From positions 78,189 to 142,188 of the forward strand of contig CAKPYH010000004.1 of the NCBI GenBank assembly GCA_934202735.1: 64,000 nt of DNA, given 5' to 3'. Position numbers and translations under genes: made by a program. Of this stretch, positions 26,955 through 34,349 are shown piece by piece (positions within the stretch are counted from its first letter, which is position 1; the number at the start of each line of letters is the position of its first letter). The notes under the pieces are model-generated. The model was not told the origin of the DNA. It saw only the letters and a list, made by a program, of their open reading frames with translations, and ran no database searches. The DNA comes from an uncultured Alphaproteobacteria bacterium. GTDB lineage: Bacteria; Pseudomonadota; Alphaproteobacteria; CAAHEQ01; UBA3637.

Positions 26955-29492
26955 TTATTTCCAATTTTCAACAAATAATGAATCTAGTTTAGAAATCTTT
27001 TTGGGTAGCTCATTTCCTTGCACTGTTAATCCAAGGAATGTTGCGGCTCGTGATATTCCTACATATAAATATTTTTCAAAAATATCAGGTTTTTCTTCCG
27101 CAAGTTTATCTACATTTATAAAAAATGCTGCTTCAAATTCCAATCCTTTGATGTAATCAATGCTAAAGATTCTAACATTGTTTTCACTTCCTAATATTTG
27201 GCCTTTTAAGCAGGCATCTACAGAAATATTCTTATCTGCCAGTAAATCATTCAATACTTTTTGAAGAGACTCAATATCTTTTTCATGATTTACTAATATT
27301 GCAATAGATGGTAGCCGTCCTTCTAATTTTTGATCAATTTCAATCATTCTTTCTGATAGCCATTTTGCTAATTTTTTTACGTTATTTAAATTATATCCCA
27401 AAACTGGATTTAGTCCTTCAATATCTAAATATTTCGGACGATCATATGTTTCTGCATCCCCATCAATTATTTTTTGAGATAGTTCAAATAATTGCTTGCT
27501 TTGTCGATATGGAATTTTGATTTTCTCTTTCACGACATTACTACCTAATGCCCATTTAATTTCATCAAATTCCGTTATGCCAATAGTTGTCAGACGTTGA
27601 TTTAAGTCTCCCGCACCAAAAAAGGTATTTGAACCCTCTTTTAATAAATTATTCATTATGGCGAGCTGAACTGCTGAAAAATCAGTAATTTCATCAACAA
27701 AAATTTGCCCACGCATAACTTCATCTAATTTATTTAAATGAAAGCCTTTATATGCTTTTAAATACGCTAAGATTAAAATATCTATTTCAGTGTTTGAAAT
27801 GTTTTTGTTATCAAAACCTGTTATATATTTCTTTTTATTTTCCTTTCTGTATAGCTTATATCTTGTCTTCAATGATGTAAAATATCGCATAGTAGGTCTT
27901 CGCAACATTTTTAACAATTTTATGTTTTTAGTTAAGTCACCGATTTCTTTCTTATCAGAATCAGAGATTTTTTCATCAAAGTTGATATATTTACTAACAA
28001 TCCCATCAAAACTTTTTGGGGGTACTTTCTTTGATAAAACAGATTTATATGAGAGATTTTGAAGTGGCTGTAAAATATATTTTACGTATATTTCATGCAT
28101 CGTTTTGGCAGATATCAATACTTCTTCATCGTCATTTTCTGTCTCTTCTACATCATCTTTTATATTATATTCAGTATCAATCTTTTGTTGTAATTCAGCT
28201 AAATAACTCTTAGCCTTATCAGAGTTCATTCCTTTGAAAAGGAAGTTTTGAGAGATATGGGTTATTTTTGTTTCTATGCTTTTTTGTATTTCTTTTATGT
28301 TTTTATCAAGCTTCTCCGATATTTTCTCTAAGCTATTACATAAACTGATTACTTTTTTCTCTCCAAGAATATCTATGTCTTTGAGAAGACTTTGTATCTT
28401 TTTATTATCGAGTTTTATAACTTCTTGATATGCTTCTTTTATTTTTGTTAAGAACAAAGTATTTTGAAAACCAAAGAAATCTTCAAAAAGTGATCTTTGT
28501 GTAGCAGAGCAATCATTTTTTATATAATTCTTGTTTGTCTTTATAAAACCAGATTTAACAGATGTTTGCAGCAGGTTGAGATAATCTCTTGAAATTTTAT
28601 TGCGAAAATTATCCCATACAAAGACATTTGTGTCCGGAGCAGCTATTTCCTCTCGACTAAAAGCCTCCTTTAAGTAATTTTTTAGTAAATCTGTTGGGGT
28701 AAACATATACCAACTTTTATCGCCATTCAGAGTTGAATATTCAATATCAAGATTAAGCCCTAATTTTTTTATTAAGGTTGTTGTCTTTCCAGTACCAGGC
28801 GCACCTAAAAGGATCATTTTTTGATTGGCATCAGATCGATATATCTTATCTTGGATTTTATCCAAAACATGTTTTTCTCTTAATCCCATGCTAGATATAA
28901 TTTCACGTTTAATCTTTCCATTTTGATTTTCTTCTGTCTCATCTGTTAAGAAAGAAAGGAAAGAAGAATTAAGTAGTTCTCTTAGAGATGGGTATTTTGA
29001 AGCCGTATCCGCAAAATAAAAAGTTGCAGATGAATCCCAGCCCTCGGTTTTTTTTAGAGGGTCAAATTCATTTTTTTGAAGTATCAGATAGTCTTTTTCA
29101 CCAGAAGGTGTATTTACCTCATAATCATCACCGATATTTTGTGATAATAAACTTGCCATCGGAGCCCTGCAGTTTGCGACTGTATAGGTATTATCATCAA
29201 ATGATGGAGCAACACCTTTTGTAAAATAAAAGGTTCGTTCTTGCTCTGTCTGATAATCTTTTACAATTACACTTCCGTATATTGGGGAATTACAAGTAAG
29301 AAGCCGTGCCTTAGCAAATTGTTCTTCCCGTTCTGCATTAGAGATACAAGCAGCTTGATTTCGAAATGAATTTTGAAAGACAGATAGAGTACTTCCTTTC
29401 GTTTCAGAAAAATCTTTCTCAGCCTGTGCGGCGATATTTTCTATTGCTTCAATAGAAATTTTTGCTATTTGCTTATTTTGCTCTATGCCCAT
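26955..29492 (-). CDS. UvrD/HelD-like SF1 helicase (cargo)
   Basis: 845 residues. Walker A ILLGAPGTGKTTTL lies near residues 227-240, Walker B IFVDEITDFSAVQ near 595, motif III FFGAGDLNQRL, motif IV KIPYRQSKQL, motif V FSIDYIKGLEFEAAFF and motif VI YLYVGISRAATFLGL. These are the complete SF1A set. The first 200 residues are a unique N-terminal region and residues about 290-560 are a long helical insertion between motifs I and II. Such standalone UvrD-like ATPases are frequent in phage-defence loci (for example GajB-type or AbpB-like). It has its own promoter and terminator and lies between the minor tail gene and the tail tube gene. Strongly AT-rich. A specific known system cannot be named. 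Confidence 0.8.
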   Translation of the reverse strand: MGIEQNKQIAKISIEAIENIAAQAEKDFSETKGSTLSVFQNSFRNQAACISNAEREEQFAKARLLTCNSPIYGSVIVKDYQTEQERTFYFTKGVAPSFDDNTYTVANCRAPMASLLSQNIGDDYEVNTPSGEKDYLILQKNEFDPLKKTEGWDSSATFYFADTASKYPSLRELLNSSFLSFLTDETEENQNGKIKREIISSMGLREKHVLDKIQDKIYRSDANQKMILLGAPGTGKTTTLIKKLGLNLDIEYSTLNGDKSWYMFTPTDLLKNYLKEAFSREEIAAPDTNVFVWDNFRNKISRDYLNLLQTSVKSGFIKTNKNYIKNDCSATQRSLFEDFFGFQNTLFLTKIKEAYQEVIKLDNKKIQSLLKDIDILGEKKVISLCNSLEKISEKLDKNIKEIQKSIETKITHISQNFLFKGMNSDKAKSYLAELQQKIDTEYNIKDDVEETENDDEEVLISAKTMHEIYVKYILQPLQNLSYKSVLSKKVPPKSFDGIVSKYINFDEKISDSDKKEIGDLTKNIKLLKMLRRPTMRYFTSLKTRYKLYRKENKKKYITGFDNKNISNTEIDILILAYLKAYKGFHLNKLDEVMRGQIFVDEITDFSAVQLAIMNNLLKEGSNTFFGAGDLNQRLTTIGITEFDEIKWALGSNVVKEKIKIPYRQSKQLFELSQKIIDGDAETYDRPKYLDIEGLNPVLGYNLNNVKKLAKWLSERMIEIDQKLEGRLPSIAILVNHEKDIESLQKVLNDLLADKNISVDACLKGQILGSENNVRIFSIDYIKGLEFEAAFFINVDKLAEEKPDIFEKYLYVGISRAATFLGLTVQGNELPKKISKLDSLFVENWK

Positions 29493-29528
29493 ATCTTATA
29501 CCTTTTATCTAAGAGTGATATAGGCCAC

Positions 29529-29557
29529 ATTTTACATTATTGGGAAGCAAATTGCAA
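29529..29557 (-). promoter_or_regulatory. Promoter of the helicase cassette
   Basis: Minus strand TTGCAA (29552-29557), 17-bp spacer, TAAAAT (29529-29534), 37 bp before the helicase ATG. Confidence 0.65.
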
Positions 29558-29564
29558 GCTTTTT

Positions 29565-29938
29565 TTATTCCAAAGCATTTTGTGAGATATATTCTAAAAC
29601 GATTGGGACGATTGCACCTTTGATGGGGATACCGCCTTCAACCGGTTCTTCCACAAACTCGGGTGGATCCGCGTGCATATAATCAACTTCACCGCCCAGG
29701 CGAGGATCTTCCTGTAAAAGCTCACTGATTTGAACCAACAGTCCGTCCAAGACTTGATCACGCTCTGCTGGTGTTTCCTTTTGAACAATGACTTCCAGTT
29801 CGCCCGATGTGTAAAAATATAACAAGTCAGCGACAATAAAATCTCCGGCTCGCCGACATTACCATCGCGCAAAATAACCAAACCACCGTCAGGAATTTTC
29901 TGCAACAGAGCTCGTTCCGTTTTCGTCCAATCCTGTGA
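29565..29938 (-). pseudogene. Minor tail protein, start lost and frameshifted
   Basis: Directly after the TAA of the CYTH gene (29939-29941) an open frame without a start codon reads WTKTERALLQKIPDGGLVIL, then GNVGEPEILLS. A one-base indel near 29825-29835 then moves it to a second frame reading LLYFYTSGELEVIVQ, then LQEDPRLGGEVDYMHADP. The two halves together match a small siphovirus minor tail protein located before the tail tube gene. Loss of the start at the cargo boundary shows the insertion removed phage DNA. Confidence 0.7.
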
Positions 29939-30532
29939 TTATTTCTCCTTTGCTGTTAACAAAGTGAGTTCTTTAGCTTTTTTAATATCCAAATCTTCGC
30001 TCAGTTCTAAACCTAAGTTTGTTAAAAAAGACCAAAGCTTTTTCTTTTCCTTTTTTATATCTTCCAAAGAGGAATCTGAAAAATCAATAGGGCTTTCGCA
30101 TTCAAGTAAAACACCTAAACCATCTACATTTTGAAACGCAAAGTGAAAATCACCTCTTTTCATTCCAATAACATCATATTTTACATCAACTAAAGTTTTA
30201 AATCCCAGAGCTGAAAAAAGTTTTTTTGCTTGGAATAAATCATCACAAGGGATATTATATTTTTCTTCAGATATCACTTCTCCATTCACATACTCTTTAT
30301 TCTTATAGGTAATTTGTTGGCATATTCTATCATCGTCTTTCAAAAATCTTAATAAGACACAATGCGACAAGATGTTTAAAACGGATGTTTCATCAATTGT
30401 TTCATTGTTTTGGGACAAATATTCATCTTCCACTCTGCCTAACTTTGATATTATAAATCCTTGCTCCTTCAGTTTTTTTACCTGTTGTTCTAAATTACCC
30501 ATAACTCGCGAAGTGATTTCAACTTGTTTCAT
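29939..30532 (-). CDS. CYTH-domain-like protein
   Basis: About 197 residues from ATG 30532 (GGGAGAA upstream). The pattern MKQVEITSRV (a degenerate ExExK), DEYL, CVLLRFLKDDDRICQQITYK, SEEKYNI and GLGVLLECE follows the order of CYTH phosphohydrolases and class IV adenylyl cyclases, which act on triphosphate substrates in a beta-tunnel. Several metal-binding glutamates are replaced (the first motif is VEIT), so the activity may differ. Its ATG overlaps no upstream stop but lies 2 bp after the transketolase-like fragment, so they are coupled. Within a NUDIX cassette it suggests nucleotide triphosphate or polyphosphate handling. Confidence 0.6.
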   Translation of the reverse strand: MKQVEITSRVMGNLEQQVKKLKEQGFIISKLGRVEDEYLSQNNETIDETSVLNILSHCVLLRFLKDDDRICQQITYKNKEYVNGEVISEEKYNIPCDDLFQAKKLFSALGFKTLVDVKYDVIGMKRGDFHFAFQNVDGLGVLLECESPIDFSDSSLEDIKKEKKKLWSFLTNLGLELSEDLDIKKAKELTLLTAKEK

Positions 30533-30534
30533 TT

Positions 30535-30732
30535 TTATTCTCCCGCGTGTCCTTTGCTTAATATAAAACATGGCTTTTTATGATTGTTCGCAGAATGATT
30601 GAAAACAGCAGAATAAGGACATGCTAAAATTCCCACACACGAAAAACAACTACCTATATACTCTGCCGGATCAGAATAAGTCATTTTTAATGTTCGTATT
30701 CGTATGTTTCTAATATGATCTTCTAATTTCAT
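30535..30732 (-). CDS. Transketolase N-terminal fragment
   Basis: 65 residues from ATG 30732. HIRNIRIRTLKMTYSDPAEY, then SCVGILACPYS and PCFILSKGHAG align with the thiamine-diphosphate-binding start of transketolase N-terminal subunits (SxxDILAxLY and RFILSKGHA). The enzyme stops just after the SKGHA motif, so it cannot be catalytic. The expected GGxLS is replaced by GSCFS. It is flanked by a NUDIX gene and a CYTH gene in one transcript. Either a gene remnant or a small protein retained for another purpose. Confidence 0.6.
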   Translation of the reverse strand: MKLEDHIRNIRIRTLKMTYSDPAEYIGSCFSCVGILACPYSAVFNHSANNHKKPCFILSKGHAGE

Positions 30733-30762
30733 GTTTGTTCCAATCAATAAAATTAAATAATT

Positions 30763-31209
30763 TTAGTCAGTTGGACAACGTTCAGAATAAAAAACAGTTT
30801 GCCAAATATTTTGCAACGCTTGTACTGTAGTAGGGGCTATTTTTTCTACAGGTGGTAGATTATCTTTATCAAAAAACATCATATTTGAACACTTTGTTGG
30901 TTCTAAATTTCGTATTTCTCCTTGAAAATCCTTTACAAAAAAATAAAGGTCCATTCTCTTATTCTCCCCTGCTAAATTATGAACAAGATGAGCAAAAACA
31001 ACATCTTTTGTCTCCACATTGATTCCAAGTTCTTCTTTTGCTTCGCGGATAACAGTTTGTGTGGCAGTCTCATTTTCTTCTATATGTCCAGCAGGTAAAA
31101 CCCACCAACCATCTTTAAAATATCCATCTGTTCGGTAAAATAATAAAAACTTGTTATCCTTTTCAAGTATAAAACTAACACTTGCGTTGAATTTTACTCT
31201 TTCTGACAT
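30763..31209 (-). CDS. NUDIX hydrolase
   Basis: 148 residues. The Nudix box lies at GHIEENETATQTVIREAKEE followed by LG, matching Gx5Ex7REUxEExGU. It begins VKFNASVSFILEKDNKFLLF, a usual NUDIX first strand. NUDIX enzymes hydrolyse nucleoside diphosphates linked to other groups (NTPs, ADP-ribose, NAD). It is the first gene of the NUDIX / transketolase fragment / CYTH cassette, behind a consensus promoter. It occupies the place where the phage head decoration, capsid and connector genes would be. Confidence 0.9.
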   Translation of the reverse strand: MSERVKFNASVSFILEKDNKFLLFYRTDGYFKDGWWVLPAGHIEENETATQTVIREAKEELGINVETKDVVFAHLVHNLAGENKRMDLYFFVKDFQGEIRNLEPTKCSNMMFFDKDNLPPVEKIAPTTVQALQNIWQTVFYSERCPTD

Positions 31210-31242
31210 AGATATTTCTCTTATTCTTTTGTAAGTAATGAA

Positions 31243-31271
31243 ATTTTAGCTTTTTCTTTTGGAAATGTCAA
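31243..31271 (-). promoter_or_regulatory. Promoter of the NUDIX/CYTH cassette
   Basis: Minus strand TTGACA (31266-31271), 17-bp spacer, TAAAAT (31243-31248), 33 bp before the NUDIX ATG. Nearly consensus. Confidence 0.85.
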
Positions 31272-31293
31272 TAAATAAAATTGAACTTATTTT

Positions 31294-31803
31294 TTATGAT
31301 GTGATAAAGATGGACACAACCCCGATAGAACCGAGGATAGCCGTATCGGCCGCCATAATCTTGTCGCAGGCTGAGGCGATCCAATACGCACCAGAGCAAC
31401 AAGAACCGGAGGCATAAGCGAGGATTGGCTTTTTACCTCGGGCGTTATAGATCATATCGGCCAACTCAGAGCAACCGTTAACTTCGCCACCCGGACTGTC
31501 CACATCAAACAAAATGGCCGATACGCTTGGGTCGTTCAGGGCTTTGTTAAAGTCCTGCGCCAACAGTTCGTAAGAGGTCGCCCCACAGACCGCCGTCAAA
31601 AGGTTGGCATGTCTGAATAGCGGACCGGTTACCGGAATAACGACAACGCCGCCTCGGGTGGAGACGGCGTAGGTGTTTTTCATCTCTTTACCTAATTGAC
31701 TGGCGACTGCTTCAGGACTTTTGTTGTTCTGCCTCGCTATCGTCATCATCGTCTGCAACATCTCAGGCGTTATCGCCCAAACGGTCTTGTTTAATAGTTT
31801 CAT
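31294..31803 (-). pseudogene. S49-family phage head protease, C-terminally truncated
   Basis: About 169 residues from ATG 31803 (GGAGAA upstream). DVDSPGGEVNGCSELADMI and ILAYASGSCCSGAYWIASAC contain the S49 oxyanion and catalytic serine region, as in lambda gpC. The frame ends at GSIGVVSIFITS, where about half of the protease and the scaffold portion should follow. The NUDIX cassette begins 85 bp later. The truncation removes everything from here to the minor tail protein, including the major capsid gene. Confidence 0.75.
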
Positions 31804-31835
31804 GGTTTTCTCCACTCATTAATTAATAAAAAAGC

Positions 31836-31864
31836 TTGTTTAAATTAGATTTTTGTGATATAAA
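31836..31864 (+). promoter_or_regulatory. Promoter of the reverse transcriptase locus
   Basis: Plus strand TTGTTT (31836-31841), 17-bp spacer, TATAAA (31859-31864). Transcription would start about 31871, at or near the base of the first leader hairpin and 170 bp before the first ATG. Confidence 0.55.
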
Positions 31865-31865
31865 G

Positions 31866-32031
31866 ATAACTGGCTTAGCGGTAGCTATTCCATAGTTATG
31901 ACGTTCCTTGCAGTCTTTGGGAAGTTCTTAGTGACTTTTGAGGCACTATGACAACTTTTACAAGACATTTTGAATTTTATTTTGGTTTTTTCGCCATTCG
32001 ATTTTTCGATAAGAACGCTAGGCCTAAATGT
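31866..32031 (+). ncRNA. Structured leader, candidate non-coding RNA of the reverse transcriptase locus
   Basis: The 180-bp region before the first ATG has no convincing reading frame but is dense in hairpins. The first (31866-31899) pairs ATAACT with AGTTAT and encloses TAGC/GCTA around a GGTA loop. The second pairs AAGTT...TAGTG with CACTA...AACTT (about 31922-31957). The third is TCGA-TTTT-TCGA (31998-32009). Reverse transcriptases of retrons and several defence (DRT) groups use an adjacent structured RNA as template or primer, so this is the obvious candidate. Which strand and which ends form the RNA cannot be decided from sequence alone. Confidence 0.5.
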
Positions 32032-32044
32032 AAGGAGATATATT

Positions 32045-32188
32045 ATGTCTATATATAATATATGTCACTTACTTCGAGAGGTCGTAAACTTAATGATTGC
32101 TATTTTAAGATTAGTAATCATTATCGTAGAACTCTTGGAGGTGGTGATTAACTATAAAGGAGTTTTTTATGTCTTACCAAAAATATGA
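32045..32188 (+). CDS. 47-residue hydrophobic peptide coupled to the reverse transcriptase
   Basis: ATG 32045 follows AAGGAG at 32032-32037 with ideal spacing, and the frame ends at TGA 32186-32188, overlapping the reverse transcriptase start by 20 bp. The core LMIAILRLVIIIVELLEVVI (residues about 17-36) would form one membrane helix; the tail is YKGVFYVLPKI. No homologue is recognised. The ribosome site, the overlap and the single-helix composition suggest a genuine product, perhaps a membrane-acting effector or anchor. It could instead be a leader peptide that only controls translation of the enzyme. Confidence 0.55.
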   Translation: MSIYNICHLLREVVNLMIAILRLVIIIVELLEVVINYKGVFYVLPKI

Positions 32189-32915
32189 ATTAAAATATAA
32201 ATTTAAAACCGATAAATTTATATTTGTTCCTTCTGAAGTATCTCGAATACATGGTCTAAAAATAAAAAAAGAATTAGAAAAACAGTTTAAAATCCCTTCT
32301 TTTTATCAGCATTTATTACCTAAAGGTCATGTAAAAGCAATAAAAAAACATTTATTTCAAAATTGGTTTATAAAAGCAGATTTAAAAAATTTTTTTTATA
32401 ATATTACTCAAACTAAAATTACAAGATCGTTGAATGCTTTGCTTCACAATTATGAGAAGGCTAGATATATTGCAAAGGTATCAACCGTAACATCAGAAAT
32501 AGATAAGAAAAAAATTTTTCATCTTCCTTATGGATTTATTCAATCTCCTATAATTGCAAGTATATGTCTAAACCATAGTGGGCTAGGTCAATATTTACAT
32601 TGGTTAGATTCAAATGGATATAAAGTATCGGTATATGTTGACGACATTATTATTTCAGGAAAAGAAAAAGATGATCCCATTAAAGTACTTGATCAATTAA
32701 AAAAACTTTCGATACAATCAAACTTGCCTTTAAATTCCGATAAAACATTTATTTCATATGAATCTATAACCGCATTTAATATAGATTTAACATTTAATCA
32801 AACACTTATTAATCCAGAAAGAATGAAGGTATTTCAAGAGATTTTAAAAAGCAAGTGTAGTTCATTAAAAAAAGAAGCAATTCAAAAATATATTAATGAT
32901 GTTGAGAGAGTATAA
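32169..32915 (+). CDS. Compact reverse transcriptase (retron/DRT-like)
   Basis: 248 residues from ATG 32169 (AAAGGAG upstream). Motif A is FIKADLKNFFYNIT with catalytic D71; motif B is LPYGFIQSPIIASI; motif C is VSVYVDDIIISG with D158 and D159; motif D is LPLNSDKTFI. The first 60 residues hold the fingers motifs (FYQHLLPKGHVKAI). All catalytic residues are present. Motif B reads FIQSP instead of QGAPTSP, and there is no clear VTG thumb motif or maturase domain, so it is neither a group II intron nor a standard retron enzyme. It runs on the plus strand against the surrounding phage genes. Very AT-rich. The likely role is defence. Confidence 0.85.
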   Translation: MSYQKYELKYKFKTDKFIFVPSEVSRIHGLKIKKELEKQFKIPSFYQHLLPKGHVKAIKKHLFQNWFIKADLKNFFYNITQTKITRSLNALLHNYEKARYIAKVSTVTSEIDKKKIFHLPYGFIQSPIIASICLNHSGLGQYLHWLDSNGYKVSVYVDDIIISGKEKDDPIKVLDQLKKLSIQSNLPLNSDKTFISYESITAFNIDLTFNQTLINPERMKVFQEILKSKCSSLKKEAIQKYINDVERV

Positions 32916-33028
32916 ATTCATCAACTCAATATTTAAAAATTTTTTTCATTTGAATAAGATTTGTTGTACCTTTTTTCTTCCTCTTGTTCTGAGTTTCTTT
33001 TATTGTTTTCCTTTCGCTTAAATGAAAA

Positions 33029-33080
33029 CCTTTACTTTCTTTTTGAGAAAGTAAAGGATAATTTGCTAACCTTTACTTTC
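33029..33080 (+). repeat. Perfect 11-bp inverted repeat plus a third copy, after the reverse transcriptase gene
   Basis: CCTTTACTTTC (33029-33039) and its exact complement GAAAGTAAAGG (33047-33057) enclose a seven-base loop; a further copy of CCTTTACTTTC lies at 33070-33080. The hairpin is not followed by a U-run, so it is not a typical terminator. It lies in the 3' untranslated part of the RT transcript and could be a further structured RNA element or a regulator site. Confidence 0.6.
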
Positions 33081-33094
33081 TGTGCTTTGGATAA

Positions 33095-33129
33095 CAAAAA
33101 AGCCCCACGAGAAGTGAGGCTATTTTTTT
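33095..33129. terminator. Bidirectional terminator between the RT and Fic genes
   Basis: Stem AGCCCCAC / GTGAGGCT (one mismatch) with loop GAGAA, preceded by a run of A and followed by seven T. It can stop both the plus-strand RT transcript and the minus-strand Fic transcript. Confidence 0.8.
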
Positions 33130-33159
33130 GCATTCTTTCTATTTTATAAAATAGAAAAA

Positions 33160-33191
33160 TTCCCAGATAATTGCTCATCTGTTCCCAGATA
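33160..33191. promoter_or_regulatory. Pair of TTCCCAGATA boxes downstream of fic
   Basis: TTCCCAGATA occurs at 33160-33169 and 33182-33191, a 22-bp spacing. One base differs from the two TTACCAGATA boxes at the fic promoter. They lie just beyond the fic stop, suggesting that the same regulator could bind both ends of the gene. Confidence 0.45.
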
Positions 33192-33205
33192 TATAAAAAA
33201 ACGAA

Positions 33206-34270
33206 TTATTCTTCGCTATTTCGTATATATGAAACACCACGTGTTGTTCCTAGTTTTGTTAAATATCCTTTCTTTATCAAACTTTGCACAGATTTACGAA
33301 TTGTTTCAGAATTTTTTCCCGTCTTTTTAACAATGTCAGCAATACTCATTTCTGAATTGCCTGCAAACTGGCTCATAATTTCACGTGCAGTTGGAGATAA
33401 TTTATCTGTATCTACTTTTTTGATGTTTTTAATTTTATCTTCTAATGCATGTTTTTGCTTTTGAAGTGATGTGACAAAGAAGGTTAACCAAGGTTCATAA
33501 TCAACCTTATCACTCCATATTGTTTTTTGTGTTCCACGTAAGGCCCGATAATAAGCATCTTTACTTGCTTCGATAATTGATTCCATTGAAGTATACGGCA
33601 TATAACTGTATTTGTTTTTTAGCATCAATAAAATAGTCAAGGCACGTGACATACGACCATTTCCATCTGTAAATGGATGTATTGACAGGAAATGAACGAG
33701 GAATATCCCAATTGTGATAATGGGATGCAAAAATCGATCTTCAAAAGTATCGTTTGTCCATTTAATTAATTCCCTCATCAGGTGGGGTGTATCAAAAGGA
33801 GAAGCAGTCTCAAAAATAGTTCCGATTTCTTTTCCTGTTGCATCGTAAGCAGCTACCCGATTACTATCCTTTTTGTATTCACCACGATGACGTTCATCCT
33901 TAGAAGAGTACTTCAAAAGAATTTGATGTAGCTGTTTAATATAATTTTCCGTTAGAGGGATATCATTGTAATTTTCAAATATCGTATTGATTAAATCAGA
34001 ATATCCTGCAACTTCTTCCTCATCACGAGACTTAAAAAACTTTTTGTTGATATGACTAAATAACTCCTCAATTTCAGCATCGGTCATTTTATTACCTTCA
34101 ATACGGTTAGAAGAACCGACAGACTCAATCGTTGCAACCCGTTTCATAACTTTTAATTCGGCAGGTGTTAATTTAGATAAATCTATACTCCATGAACCAA
34201 CGAATTGATCAATCTCAGCAATTTTATTTAACATATCTGGTGTGATAACAATATCTTTAATCCTTGGCAT
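33206..34270 (-). CDS. Fic-domain AMP-transferase with inhibitory motif and winged helix
   Basis: 354 residues. Near the N-terminus, SSNRIEGN carries the (S/T)xxxE(G/N) inhibitory motif of class II Fic proteins (around residue 51). The Fic core is HPFTDGNGRMSRAL, with the catalytic His (about residue 190). The C-terminal 70 residues (MSIADIVKKTGKNSETIRKS) form a winged helix-turn-helix, probably DNA-binding. Fic proteins AMPylate target proteins such as gyrase subunits or other regulators. It has a consensus promoter flanked by repeated TTACCAGATA boxes, suggesting autoregulation by its own C-terminus. It lies between the portal and protease genes. Intact. Confidence 0.9.
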   Translation of the reverse strand: MPRIKDIVITPDMLNKIAEIDQFVGSWSIDLSKLTPAELKVMKRVATIESVGSSNRIEGNKMTDAEIEELFSHINKKFFKSRDEEEVAGYSDLINTIFENYNDIPLTENYIKQLHQILLKYSSKDERHRGEYKKDSNRVAAYDATGKEIGTIFETASPFDTPHLMRELIKWTNDTFEDRFLHPIITIGIFLVHFLSIHPFTDGNGRMSRALTILLMLKNKYSYMPYTSMESIIEASKDAYYRALRGTQKTIWSDKVDYEPWLTFFVTSLQKQKHALEDKIKNIKKVDTDKLSPTAREIMSQFAGNSEMSIADIVKKTGKNSETIRKSVQSLIKKGYLTKLGTTRGVSYIRNSEE

Positions 34271-34294
34271 ATTGTCTCCTTTCTGCTTTACTAG

Positions 34295-34323
34295 ATATTA
34301 CCAGATATTCCCAAATAAGTCAA
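34295..34323 (-). promoter_or_regulatory. Promoter of fic
   Basis: Minus strand TTGACT (34318-34323), 17-bp spacer, TAATAT (34295-34300), 25 bp before the fic ATG. One TTACCAGATA box overlaps the -10 and spacer and another lies just upstream of the -35. Confidence 0.85.
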
Positions 34324-34339
34324 CTAAAATTACCAGATA
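34298..34339. promoter_or_regulatory. Pair of TTACCAGATA operator-like boxes at the fic promoter
   Basis: TTACCAGATA occurs at 34298-34307 and 34330-34339, centres 32 bp apart (three helical turns). Their position over and behind the promoter is that of a repressor site. The Fic C-terminal winged helix is the likely binder. Confidence 0.6.
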
Positions 34340-34349
34340 CATAAAAATT

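Noticed and set aside
29594..29905. A separate 103-residue gene
   Set aside because: Only its first third resembles a phage protein. The remainder is the out-of-frame reading of the minor tail gene described as a pseudogene.
32169..32915. Diversity-generating retroelement
   Set aside because: No template/variable repeat pair, no Avd-like gene and no target C-type lectin gene were seen nearby, and the RT motifs differ.
32169..32915. Group II intron
   Set aside because: The protein has no maturase or endonuclease domain and there is no intron domain V-like hairpin. It is far shorter than intron-encoded proteins.
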